Both the position numbers and the translations under genes were made by a program. Of a stretch of DNA of 64,000 nt, positions 8,314 through 16,148 are shown one piece after another; position 1 is the first letter of the stretch, and each line of letters starts with the position of its first letter. Source of the stretch: Candidatus Dormiibacter inghamiae (GTDB lineage Bacteria > Chloroflexota > Dormibacteria > Dormibacterales > Dormibacteraceae); NCBI GenBank assembly GCA_016464825.1, contig JAEKNQ010000019.1, positions 1-64,000 of the forward strand, written 5' to 3'. The notes beneath the pieces are model-generated. The model made no database searches, was not told where the DNA came from, and saw nothing but the letters and a program-made list of their open reading frames with translations.

Positions 8314-9696
8314 TCAGCGCTTGGCCAGGCGATTCAGCAGACGTCCTCGGAACCCGCTCGTGACAGCTGCCACAGCGTCCTGGGCGGCAAGCTGCTGGAG
8401 CGCCATCCCGTAGCTGGGGTAGGTGTGGATGGCGTTGGCCACCTCCGCCCACCTAGTGCCCGTCTGCATCGCCAGGGACAGCTCATTGATCAGCTCAGCA
8501 GCTGCCTCCAGGCAGATCAGCGCGCCGTTGATGCGGCCCCTGCCGTCGAGATAGACGCGGATCAGGCCTGAGCGGCGCCTGGTCGCCTGGGCCCTGTCAA
8601 CTCGGGCGACGGGCCACTCGCGACAGCTCCCCCGGAGCTCCCCGACCTGCGCCACCTCCGGATCTGTGAAGACCGCCCATGGCACCGCGGCGCGCGTGCC
8701 CTGGACGCCGCCTGGCAACAAGATGTTGCGGACGGCCTGAACGGCCTGCCAGCCGGCGTAGTGGGTGAACTGGAAGGAGCCTGTTACGTCGCCTGCTGCA
8801 TAGATGTGAGGCTGGCTGGTCTGGAGCTTGCCATCGACCTTCACAGCAGCGCCAGTCAGCTCGACGCCGGCACGGTGCAGATCCAGACCATCAGTGACGG
8901 GAGTTCTTCCTGCGGCCACCAGCAGCGTGTCCGTTTCGATCTCGCCAGTGGTGGTGGAGAGCCGGAGTCCCACCTGACCCACAGCGGCAGACTGGACGCT
9001 GGTGGCCAGGCGGACATCCATACCCTCGCTCCCGAAGACAGCCCGCAGCAGCTCGCCAGCTGCGGGCTCCGTGCTGGGCAGAAGGTGTGCGGCCGCCTCG
9101 AGCAAGGTCACCTGCGAACCCAGCCGCTGAAAGGCCTGGCCCAGCTCGCAGCCGGTCGGACCGCCGCCGAGCACGGCCAGCCGGCGGGGCAGCTCAGTCA
9201 GGTCCCAGACATCGCGATAGGTGACGTGGGGCACCGCTTCCAGGCCGGGAACCGCAGGAAGGCTGGGGCGAGCGCCTGTGCAGAGCAGAAAGTGCTTAGC
9301 CCGGAGCCGTCCTTCGCCCTCGACTTCCACTGTGTGAGGATCGATAAAGCGTGCTGCGCCCAGCCTCACCTCGACTCCGGCTGCACGAAGCCGCTCCGGC
9401 GATTCCAGCTCGTAAACGCGCGCCACCGCCTCCCCCGCAGCGATCAGGATGGCGCGGAGATCGATGCCGCGCTCGCAGGAAGGCAGCCCGTAGAGGCCTG
9501 CGGTACGCATCTCGTGGGCAATGCGGCCAGCGTGGAGGAGTGCCTTGGAGGGCACGCACCCGGTCCAGGTGCAGTCACCGCCGATCCGTTCAGCCTCCAC
9601 CAACGCCGTGCGGGCTCCCAGCCGCACGGCGAAGCCGGCCGCCGACAGGCCGGCCGAACCGGCTCCGATCACCGCCAGGTCGTACTCGTCGCTCAC
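8314..9696 (-). CDS. Pyridine nucleotide-disulfide oxidoreductase, Lpd/MerA-like
   Basis: A two-dinucleotide-fold flavoprotein. The FAD motif GAGSAG is at residues 11-16, the redox-active disulfide CTWTGC is Cys42/Cys47, and an NAD(P) motif GGGPTG lies in the middle. The C-terminal interface domain carries IHTYPSYGM, resembling the mercuric-reductase-like branch rather than classic lipoamide dehydrogenase; no C-terminal cysteine pair or N-terminal metal-binding domain is present. The GTG at 9696 starts VSDEYDLAVIG; a TATGCT -10 box ends eight bases before it, so it is probably leaderless. Substrate is unknown. The thiolase downstream may be in the same transcript. Confidence 0.85.
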   Translation of the reverse strand: MSDEYDLAVIGAGSAGLSAAGFAVRLGARTALVEAERIGGDCTWTGCVPSKALLHAGRIAHEMRTAGLYGLPSCERGIDLRAILIAAGEAVARVYELESPERLRAAGVEVRLGAARFIDPHTVEVEGEGRLRAKHFLLCTGARPSLPAVPGLEAVPHVTYRDVWDLTELPRRLAVLGGGPTGCELGQAFQRLGSQVTLLEAAAHLLPSTEPAAGELLRAVFGSEGMDVRLATSVQSAAVGQVGLRLSTTTGEIETDTLLVAAGRTPVTDGLDLHRAGVELTGAAVKVDGKLQTSQPHIYAAGDVTGSFQFTHYAGWQAVQAVRNILLPGGVQGTRAAVPWAVFTDPEVAQVGELRGSCREWPVARVDRAQATRRRSGLIRVYLDGRGRINGALICLEAAAELINELSLAMQTGTRWAEVANAIHTYPSYGMALQQLAAQDAVAAVTSGFRGRLLNRLAKR

Positions 9697-9718
9697 CGCG
9701 GTGCAGCATACGGTTGAG
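9697..9718. promoter_or_regulatory. Overlapping divergent promoters in 22 bases
   Basis: The two start codons (GTG 9696 on the reverse strand and ATG 9719 on the forward) are only 22 bases apart. TATGCT (9710-9705, reverse) and TACGGT (9709-9714, forward) are plausible -10 boxes that overlap each other. Both transcripts would be leaderless or nearly so. The -35 boxes would lie inside the opposite gene. Confidence 0.45.
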
Positions 9719-10432
9719 ATGCTTGGCCCCAGACCCCCCATCGTCCGCTCAGCCTCGACTCAGGCTTTCGTCGACTCTCTGCTCGGCGACCTGGCCGCTG
9801 GCGCCTACTCGCCCGCCGCGTGGTTCCGCTTCGCTTGGCGCTCCTGGCGAAGGTCCCTGGAAGCCGCCCGCCGCCAGCGCCGGGCCGCGCTGGAAGTCCA
9901 CCTGCTTCACCTGGCCCTGCTGACGCTGGGAACGCCCCGCTGGGTGATCGGCTCCTGGCTTCTCGCCTGGAGCCACGTCGGCCTGCTGGGCGACCAGCCG
10001 CGCTCACTCGGCGTGGCCAACCTGCTGACGCTTCTCCGGGCCAACCTGCCTGCCCTCCGCGGCAGCCACCGAGCGTGGGTGGCGTCCGCCGCGCTCGGCT
10101 CTGACCTGGCGGATGGATGGATCGCCCGCGCGGGCTCCCGCGAGACTGGCTTTGGCGCCTATGCCGATGCCCTGGCGGACCTTACCTTCTGGACCTGGTT
10201 TGCGTATCGCCACGAGCCCAGCCGCCTGCTCCGAGGGCTCGCGTTGAGCCTCTGGCTGACGCCGGCAGCAGCCCTCATCGTGTGGTACTTCGGTGCCGCG
10301 CGGGCCATAGATGTTCCCCGTCCGCAAGTCACCCGCCTCGCCTCGGCCGGCTTTCAGCTGCTGCTGGCCGCCCGAGCTTGGGCGCGCTGGGCGAGATCGA
10401 GACGGCAGGCAACCTTCGAGCCGTCCGGCTGA
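9719..10432 (+). CDS. CDP-alcohol phosphatidyltransferase family protein
   Basis: The 237-residue membrane protein contains the complete family signature: D129-x2-D132-G133-x2-A136-R137-x8-G146-x3-D150-x3-D154 (from SDLADGWIAR to YADALADL). These aspartates bind the metal and CDP-diacylglycerol in enzymes that make phosphatidylglycerol, phosphatidylinositol phosphate and similar lipids. Hydrophobic helices flank the motif on both sides. The acceptor alcohol cannot be read from the sequence. The N-terminal ~50 residues are unusually Arg-rich. The start at ATG 9719 is leaderless-like; the open frame upstream to 9521 overlaps the divergent flavoprotein and is not used here. Confidence 0.8.
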   Translation: MLGPRPPIVRSASTQAFVDSLLGDLAAGAYSPAAWFRFAWRSWRRSLEAARRQRRAALEVHLLHLALLTLGTPRWVIGSWLLAWSHVGLLGDQPRSLGVANLLTLLRANLPALRGSHRAWVASAALGSDLADGWIARAGSRETGFGAYADALADLTFWTWFAYRHEPSRLLRGLALSLWLTPAAALIVWYFGAARAIDVPRPQVTRLASAGFQLLLAARAWARWARSRRQATFEPSG

Positions 10433-10449
10433 GCCCGGCCGGATCCCAG

Positions 10450-10496
10450 TGTGTGAAACCAAGCAGCGATCTGGCGCGTTCAACTTTCTTCACACA
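10450..10496. other. Inverted repeat between lipid and wall-hydrolase genes
   Basis: TGTGTGAA (10450-10457) and TTCACACA (10489-10496) are perfect inverted copies separated by 31 bases. It lies after the phosphatidyltransferase stop and just before the TTGACA of the next promoter. An operator or weak terminator are both possible. Confidence 0.35.
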
Positions 10497-10504
10497 GCCG
10501 CGGT

Positions 10505-10534
10505 TTGACACCGCTCGGCCCAGCCTGGTAGGGT
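10505..10534 (+). promoter_or_regulatory. Promoter of the LysM-CHAP gene
   Basis: A perfect -35 TTGACA (10505-10510) is followed after 18 bases by TAGGGT (10529-10534). The mRNA leader would be about 45 bases and holds an 8-bp stem, GGGTGACC (10531-10538) with GGTCACCC (10557-10564), ahead of the ribosome binding site. The stem could modulate translation. Confidence 0.5.
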
Positions 10535-10586
10535 GACCAACGTCGTCGGTGACACCGGTCACCCAAACCACTCGGGGGTAGTTCTA

Positions 10587-11609
10587 TTGCGGTTTAGTCG
10601 GTATATCACGCACGTTCTAGTGCTCGTTGTAGCGCTGGTCCTCTCCGGATACGCGTCGCTCGATCACAGCGTGACTGCCGGCGTCAACCTTCGCCTCGGC
10701 GCCGTCAATGCCGAGGGCTTGGTGAGCGGTCAGGGTGGATCCTCCGGAAGCATTGCCCTCGGTCGGGCGGGGACGATAGTGAAGCCCGCGGCCCTACCCA
10801 GCGGAGCGGTCGTCTCCCACTCGGCCCAGGCTTATCAGGTGGCGGAGGGAGAGAACCTCCAAGCTGTTGCCGATCGCTTCCATCTGACAGTCGAGTCGAT
10901 CCGCTGGTCCAACTACGCAACCCTGAAAAGCCTGGCCACCGAGGTCAGCGCCGGTCAGTCGCTGGTGGTCCCACCTGTCAACGGGGTGGCCCTGACTGCC
11001 CAGGCGGGCGACACCCCGCACAGCCTTGCGGCCGCCTACCACGCGGACACGAACGTCGTCCTCGACTTCAACTACATCCGCGGCAGCGCCGACGCTCAGT
11101 TGGCGGCCGGCAGCTCGCTGGTGATACCTGGCGGCAGGGGTCCTGACTTCGATCGACCAGCCGCGACGGCCCAGGCGTTCACGCCGACCAGGCCCACGAG
11201 CGGAAGTGCCCCCGCGGCGCCGGCCCGCCCCGCCAGCAGTTCCGCGCCGGCTGCCACCGGTCCCGCGCCGGCTGCCAGTAACTGGTCTCCCACGAGCGGC
11301 AACCGCTTTGCCTACGGCTACTGCACCTGGTATGTCTACAACCGCAAGCCGGTGCCATGGCTGGGTAACGCCCGGGAGTGGTTCGGCCAGGCTCAGGCCT
11401 CTGGCTGGAGAACCGGCCAGACTCCGGCGCCAGGCGCCATCATGGTGACCGCTGAAAGCGGTTGGGGCCACGTCGCCTACGTCGAGTCGGTGGCTCCGGA
11501 CGGTTCCTGGACCGTCTCCGAGATGAACTACAAGGGCTGGAACATCGTCTCCGGGCGCACCATCCACCCGGGCGGCGTCCCGCTCATCGGCTTCATTTAC
11601 GGTCCCTAG
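10587..11609 (+). CDS. Secreted LysM-CHAP peptidoglycan hydrolase
   Basis: A wall-remodelling enzyme with a hydrophobic N-terminus (RYITHVLVLVVALVLSG), two LysM-like segments binding peptidoglycan (from YQVAEGENLQAV and from LTAQAGDTPHSL), an Ala/Pro/Ser-rich linker and a C-terminal CHAP amidase/endopeptidase domain. The catalytic cysteine is in GYCTWYVYNRK and the histidine in GWGHVAYVE. The start chosen is the TTG at 10587, seven bases after CGGGGGT; the frame is open to 10533, but those codons overlap the promoter and leader stem. The domain order matches actinobacterial-type resuscitation and autolysin proteins. Confidence 0.88.
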   Translation: MRFSRYITHVLVLVVALVLSGYASLDHSVTAGVNLRLGAVNAEGLVSGQGGSSGSIALGRAGTIVKPAALPSGAVVSHSAQAYQVAEGENLQAVADRFHLTVESIRWSNYATLKSLATEVSAGQSLVVPPVNGVALTAQAGDTPHSLAAAYHADTNVVLDFNYIRGSADAQLAAGSSLVIPGGRGPDFDRPAATAQAFTPTRPTSGSAPAAPARPASSSAPAATGPAPAASNWSPTSGNRFAYGYCTWYVYNRKPVPWLGNAREWFGQAQASGWRTGQTPAPGAIMVTAESGWGHVAYVESVAPDGSWTVSEMNYKGWNIVSGRTIHPGGVPLIGFIYGP

Positions 11610-11627
11610 CGGAAGCCCCGGCGCCAG

Positions 11628-12470
11628 CTAGACCGAACCGCCACCCAGCGCGAAGCTGACGACGGCAAGCCCCGCGACCAGCAGGGTCAGGCGAAAGGCC
11701 AGCTTGAGCCGGCCTGCAAACCCGGTCACCGGGACAGCGGCTGTGACGCAGGTGGCAGCGGCCAGAGCCACCAGCCGCCAGCCGCCTGGGCCACCAGACC
11801 CGAGAGTCACCAGCAGCGTCGCCGCGAGAAGCGAGCCCGCGCAGACGCTGACGGAGATTCGCTGACCGAGCAATTGTGGTAAGCCACGGCTGCCCTGCCG
11901 GCGATCTTCTGGTATGTCGGCGAGGACCTGAGCAAAGTGGCCGCCCACGCCTATGCAGGCGCCGGCCAGCATGACCCAGACGGCAGGCAGGTGCGGCGGT
12001 TGCAGGCTCAGGCTCACAATCGCCGGCAGCAGGCCGAAGGAGACAGCGTAGGGGAGAGGACTCCAAGGAGCAAACTTCCCGCGCCAGTTGTAAACCAGCG
12101 CCGAAACCAGCGCTCCGGCGTGGGCTGCCGCGGCGGCTAAGCCCAGCAGCAGGGAGAGCGGCGCGCAGGCGGCCAGCGCCAGCAGCGCAGCCAGCCGGAC
12201 GCTGGCGGCCGGTACGAACCCGCTGGCGACCGGCTTGTCCCTGCGCCCGGCCAGCCTGTCGCGATCCCTGTCGAGATAGTCGTTGGACCAGCCGACGACG
12301 AGCTGACCTGCGCCCACCGCGGCGAGGACCAGCAGGGAGCCGGCGCCTCGTCCGCTGGTCAGTGCGAGCAGGCCCGCGCATAGGGTTACTGCCACGGCCG
12401 GTTCCGGGTGGCAGGCGCGCAGCAGGCCCGACCAGCGCTTCATCCGGCCGAACCACGATTGCGCCAGCAC
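11628..12470 (-). CDS. UbiA-family prenyltransferase
   Basis: An integral-membrane prenyltransferase of 280 residues with about eight hydrophobic helices. The first Asp-rich motif is SNDYLDRDRD (Asn63, Asp64, Asp67, Asp71), and the second loop has DIPEDRRQG; together they bind magnesium and the polyprenyl diphosphate. Members make quinones, haem A, tocopherol-like lipids or digeranylgeranyl-type lipids. The aromatic or other acceptor is not evident. It is convergent with the LysM-CHAP gene and divergent from the RpiR regulator at 12554. No other quinone gene is nearby. Confidence 0.85.
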   Translation of the reverse strand: MLAQSWFGRMKRWSGLLRACHPEPAVAVTLCAGLLALTSGRGAGSLLVLAAVGAGQLVVGWSNDYLDRDRDRLAGRRDKPVASGFVPAASVRLAALLALAACAPLSLLLGLAAAAAHAGALVSALVYNWRGKFAPWSPLPYAVSFGLLPAIVSLSLQPPHLPAVWVMLAGACIGVGGHFAQVLADIPEDRRQGSRGLPQLLGQRISVSVCAGSLLAATLLVTLGSGGPGGWRLVALAAATCVTAAVPVTGFAGRLKLAFRLTLLVAGLAVVSFALGGGSV

Positions 12471-12553
12471 GGCCGTCGGTTCGGCTTGGACTGCAAGGCT
12501 CTAGGTCAGCGCGAGCGCTGGGGCTGAGGGTGTAAATTCACCGCACGACTCTA

Positions 12554-13501
12554 ATGAGTTCACAAGCGTTCAGGCGCGCCGGCAGCACGCGTGTCGATCT
12601 GGACGGCCACGCCGACTCCGGCCGGCCGCCCATAACCGCCGCCATCCAGAGTGTGCTGCCCAATCTCACCCGCGCAGAGCGGCGCGTGGCCGAACAGCTG
12701 ATTGACGACCCTGCGGCGGCGTCCGGCTGGACCATCACTGAGCTGGCACAGCGAGCGCACACGTCAGCCACCACGGTGACGCGGCTCTGCCGCAGCCTTG
12801 ACCTTCCCGGTTATCCCGAGCTGCGCCTCACCCTGGCTGCTGAGGGCGGGGCGGCTCAGAACCACCTCTGGGCCAAGGACGCCGGCGACCTGACGCCTAA
12901 GGATCCGCTGGACGAGGTCGTCGCCAGCGTGCTGAATGGAAGCCTCCGCGCGCTGCAGCAGACGGCCGCCCAGCTTGACCTGGGCCAGCTGCAGACGGCG
13001 GTGAGCGTACTCGTGCGCGCTGGGCGCGTGGACGTTTACGGGGTTGGCGCCAGCTCACTGCTGGCCCGTGATTTCCAAACGCGGCTGCGCCGCATTGGCC
13101 TCAACGCGAGCAACTCCTTGGACATTCATGAAGCACTGGTCAGCGCCGCGCAGCTGGGCCGGGGAGACGTAGCGGTGGGTGTGAGCCACAGCGGCGCTGC
13201 CAAAGAAACCGTCGAGGTGTTGAGCGAAGCCCGCGGCCGGGGCGCGCACACCATCGCCATCACCAACCACTCGCGTTCGCCCATCGCCGACGTCGCCGAG
13301 CTGATGCTGACCACGTCCGCCCACGATCGCTCGCCGCTCAGGGAGAGCGCGATGATCGCTCGCCATGCGCCGCTGCTTATCCTCGACTGCCTGTTCATCG
13401 GGGTGGCGCAGCGCACCTACACCCACGCCCGGCGGCGCATGGAAGCTGCGGCGCTGGCGGTAGAGTCGCACTCGCTGCGCCCTCGCCGCCAGATTGGCTA
13501 G
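12554..13501 (+). CDS. MurR/RpiR-family regulator with SIS domain
   Basis: A sugar-phosphate-sensing transcription factor of about 315 residues. The N-terminal RpiR helix-turn-helix spans roughly residues 25-105, with ITELAQRAHTSATTVTRLCR as the DNA-reading part. The C-terminal SIS domain (about 130-280) includes VYGVGASSLLARDF and the phosphosugar loop VGVSHSGAAKET. The ligand is likely an amino-sugar phosphate or similar, but no sugar operon adjoins it, so the target genes are elsewhere. It ends just before the hairpin at 13551 and the tRNA-Tyr gene. Confidence 0.9.
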   Translation: MSSQAFRRAGSTRVDLDGHADSGRPPITAAIQSVLPNLTRAERRVAEQLIDDPAAASGWTITELAQRAHTSATTVTRLCRSLDLPGYPELRLTLAAEGGAAQNHLWAKDAGDLTPKDPLDEVVASVLNGSLRALQQTAAQLDLGQLQTAVSVLVRAGRVDVYGVGASSLLARDFQTRLRRIGLNASNSLDIHEALVSAAQLGRGDVAVGVSHSGAAKETVEVLSEARGRGAHTIAITNHSRSPIADVAELMLTTSAHDRSPLRESAMIARHAPLLILDCLFIGVAQRTYTHARRRMEAAALAVESHSLRPRRQIG

Positions 13502-13550
13502 GCCATGGGGGACTCGTCGCTGCTGAGCGAAAGGAGTTGGCTCGCTCAAG

Positions 13551-13566
13551 AGGGCGCGGCCGCCCT
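13551..13566 (+). terminator. Hairpin after the RpiR gene
   Basis: AGGGCG (13551-13556) and CGCCCT (13561-13566) form a tight stem with a CGGC loop, followed by TTCC. It lies 50 bases after the regulator stop. The short T-run makes it a weak intrinsic terminator. Confidence 0.4.
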
Positions 13567-13680
13567 TTCCACCGAGCGCCTTGGCAAGTTGGTGTGGCTG
13601 AGACGCAGAGGACGTAGATGCGTGCCCTACCGCGCAGGGCGGTACCATTGCTGCTGCGCTTCCCTCAGGAGTAGACGCAT

Positions 13681-13766
13681 GGGTCGGCAAAGGGCATGTG
13701 GCGAGCCCAACGGTCTGTAAAACCGCCGCGAAAGCTGTGAGGGTTCGACTCCCCCCCGGCCCACCA
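13681..13766 (+). tRNA. tRNA-Tyr (anticodon GTA)
   Basis: The acceptor stem GGGTCGG (13681-13687) pairs with CCGGCCC (13756-13762), followed by discriminator A and an encoded CCA. The anticodon loop CTGTAAA sits on a CGGT/ACCG stem with GTA at 13717-13719. A long variable arm is present, as expected for bacterial tRNA-Tyr. The T loop is TTCGACT; the T stem has one A-C mismatch. Confidence 0.93.
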
Positions 13767-14113
13767 CTCCGAGCGCTTTCTCAAGGGCACCTCCAGGGCT
13801 AGCTTGGCTCTCCCCGACCCCTGCTGTAAGGGAGCCAGAAAAGGCGAAACCGGCCGGTTTCGGCCGGTTTCGGAATTCAAGTCGACGGGCGCTGCTCCGC
13901 ACGGTGATGCGCCCTTACCAGCTCTGCGGGCTTACCCATCAGGACATCAACGACGACGGCGAGGCGAGCTTCCTGGCTTCGCTATCGCTTCACGTGGCGC
14001 CACACCTCATCACAGGCCATCGGTGCGGTCTCGCACCCATTACGATTCCCTTGACGACGAGCATGAGGGGCCGACTCTCACACCACCTCTGAACGCGACC
14101 GAGGAGAAGCTGG
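13767..14113. other. Non-coding stretch between tRNA-Tyr and the monooxygenase
   Basis: No convincing gene is seen in these 347 bases. At 13847-13860 there is a perfect 14-base palindrome (AAACCGGCCGGTTT), followed by a second GGCCGGTTTC, which could end the tRNA transcript. From about 13900 the DNA becomes visibly less GC-rich, like the monooxygenase that follows, suggesting the edge of an acquired segment. I found no direct repeat of the tRNA 3' end that would mark an integrase site. Confidence 0.5.
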
Positions 14114-15391
14114 ATGAAGATCGCCATCATCGGCGGCGGGATTGGGGGCATGAGTCTCGCCTTGTCACTGGTGGCGGCAGGGCTCGACGACGTCGACGTT
14201 TACGAATCGGCACCGGATATCAGAGAACTCGGAGTTGGGATTAACGTCCTGCCCCACGCGATCCGCGAGCTGACGGAGCTCGGTCTCCTCGATGAGCTAT
14301 CGGCCGTCGGTATCCCGACCGCCGATTTCTCCTACTTCTCAAGGCTGGGCCAATGGATTTGGGGCGAACCGCTCGGGTTAGCGGCAGGCTATCGGTGGCC
14401 TCAGTTCTCGATTCATCGCGGAGAATTGCTCGCAGTCCTATATCGGGCGGTGACGGACCGACTCGGTGCGCATCGCATCCACACCGGACATCACCTCGTT
14501 CGCGCTGGGCAAGACCCGCGCTCCGGGGCGTGGGGGGACTGTGTCAACCGTGCGACAGGTGCGCCCGTCGACCGGGTTGAGGCGGACCTCCTGGTTGGTT
14601 GTGACGGGATTCACTCAATCGTCCGACGAACGCTCTTTCCTCAGGAAGGGCCGCCAAAGTGGAATGGCGTCACGATGTGGCGGGGTGTAACTATGGGTAA
14701 GCCCTTCTTGTCCGGTCGCACAATGATCAATGCCGGATCGACCAGACAGCGAGTCGTCGTTTACCCTATTTCCAAGGTCGAGGAGGAGCAGGGAAAGGCG
14801 CTCATCAACTGGGTGGCGACTCTGCACATCGCAGCCAGTGCCGACATGCCAGCGCAAGACTGGACCAATTTCGCGCGCAAGGATGAAGTCCTGGCGGCGT
14901 TCGCGCCCTTCGTCTTTGACTTCCTCAACGTGCCCGAACTCATTCGTGGTGCCGAAGTCATTTATCGCTACCCGATGGTGGATCTAGATCCGCTCCCGTC
15001 GTGGAATTTCGGGCGGGTGACGCTTCTCGGCGATGCCGCCCACCCCATGCACCCGGTGGGGGGAAACGGGGCCTCTCAAGCGATCATCGATGCCCGGGTC
15101 TTTGCTCGTGAGCTCGCGTTGCAGCCGTCGATCGAAGCAGCGGTCGCCGCCTACGACGATCAGCGCCGGGCGGCGACCGCCGCGCTGGTCCAGTCGAACC
15201 GTCGCGCGGGCCCTCATCTATGTCAGGACCTCGTGGAGGAACGAGCACCGAATGGATTCACCGATCTGTCGGGTGTCGTGACCCCGCGGGAACTGGAGGA
15301 AATCGCAGGCGACTACAAGCGTATCGCTGGCTCCGAAATCGACGGCCTTAACAGCCGGAAGTCACTGTCGGTGCGGCCCGTGACGCTGTAG
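14114..15391 (+). CDS. FAD-dependent aromatic-ring monooxygenase
   Basis: A class A flavoprotein monooxygenase of 425 residues using NAD(P)H and oxygen to hydroxylate a substrate, similar in layout to salicylate hydroxylase or PhzS. The FAD motif GGGIGG is at residues 7-12, the DG motif at LLVGCDGIHS, and the GD motif at TLLGDAAHPMHPVGGNGA. The start at 14114 has a GAGGAGAAG site. Base composition and codon choice look less GC-rich than the flanks. Together with the degraded gene at 15522 it seems to be a transferred block placed beside tRNA-Tyr. The substrate is unknown. Confidence 0.88.
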   Translation: MKIAIIGGGIGGMSLALSLVAAGLDDVDVYESAPDIRELGVGINVLPHAIRELTELGLLDELSAVGIPTADFSYFSRLGQWIWGEPLGLAAGYRWPQFSIHRGELLAVLYRAVTDRLGAHRIHTGHHLVRAGQDPRSGAWGDCVNRATGAPVDRVEADLLVGCDGIHSIVRRTLFPQEGPPKWNGVTMWRGVTMGKPFLSGRTMINAGSTRQRVVVYPISKVEEEQGKALINWVATLHIAASADMPAQDWTNFARKDEVLAAFAPFVFDFLNVPELIRGAEVIYRYPMVDLDPLPSWNFGRVTLLGDAAHPMHPVGGNGASQAIIDARVFARELALQPSIEAAVAAYDDQRRAATAALVQSNRRAGPHLCQDLVEERAPNGFTDLSGVVTPRELEEIAGDYKRIAGSEIDGLNSRKSLSVRPVTL

Positions 15392-15521
15392 TCGTTTCAC
15401 CCCGGCGTGGAGGCGCTCAGGCGTCTATGGCTGCCCCAATCCAGCCAACCTCACCGGCTGCCACCACGATCACATAGATCTCTCCAGCCGGTACAAGCTA
15501 TTCTAGTACCAGAATACTCAG

Positions 15522-15895
15522 GTGTACGTTCGCCTTACGCCCGCCGAGTTGACTCGGGAGAAGGAGACTTGGCAATGGCGAATGCTCATCAGCCAGCCCG
15601 ACTGGATCACTGAGGACATGATTGAGGACGCCAAACGTACGGCGCAAACCAAGAAAGGAATTGCCGCCATCGCCAACGTTCGCCGCGAAATCCTGCACGA
15701 GGGAGCCAGCGCCCAACTCCTACACACCGGGCCATATGACGACGAAGGGCCCACGCTGGCCGGGCACCATGAGTATTTTCAGGCCAACAACGGATGTCCG
15801 GGCTACACCACGAAATTTATCTCAGCGACCGCCGCAGGACCGACCCAGCCAAGCTCGCAACGGTGCTCCGGCAACCGGTACAAGCAGCCAAATGA
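15522..15895 (+). pseudogene. GyrI-like small-molecule-binding protein, truncated and frameshifted
   Basis: The recognisable core runs from WQWRMLISQPDWITEDMI through LLHTGPYDDEGPT. This matches the C-terminal part of GyrI-like (SOUL/SHV-type ligand-binding) proteins. Near 15800 one G appears missing; in the shifted frame the family's ending follows exactly, HHEIYLSDRRRTDP then VLRQPVQAAK and a stop at 15893. The usual N-terminal ~80 residues are absent upstream. It is therefore a remnant, lying in the same less GC-rich segment as the monooxygenase. Confidence 0.75.
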
Positions 15896-16148
15896 TGGCG
15901 ACGGCGGCCAGCGCCCGCCGCGGCGTGGCAATGTCCCGCTACAGAACGTCCCTGCCCCGGACCGCGGCGAGCCGACATCGCCCTCTTGCGTCGCCTGTCT
16001 GGACGCCTCTAAGGACCTTATGAACGCGCTCAGGAACTGGGGCGGGCCCAGTACTTGGCAGCATTTATCGCCTAGCCCGGCCTGATGCCGCAGGCGCGCC
16101 GCGTTGCGCCCGTGCGATCTGGGAAGAATCGGTGCGAAGAAGACTGCT

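Noticed and set aside
8761-9717. Forward frame opposite the flavoprotein
   Set aside because: The reverse strand encodes a complete disulfide oxidoreductase with all motifs.
13681-14113. Integrase attachment site at tRNA-Tyr
   Set aside because: No second copy of the tRNA 3' end and no integrase gene are seen in the following few kilobases.
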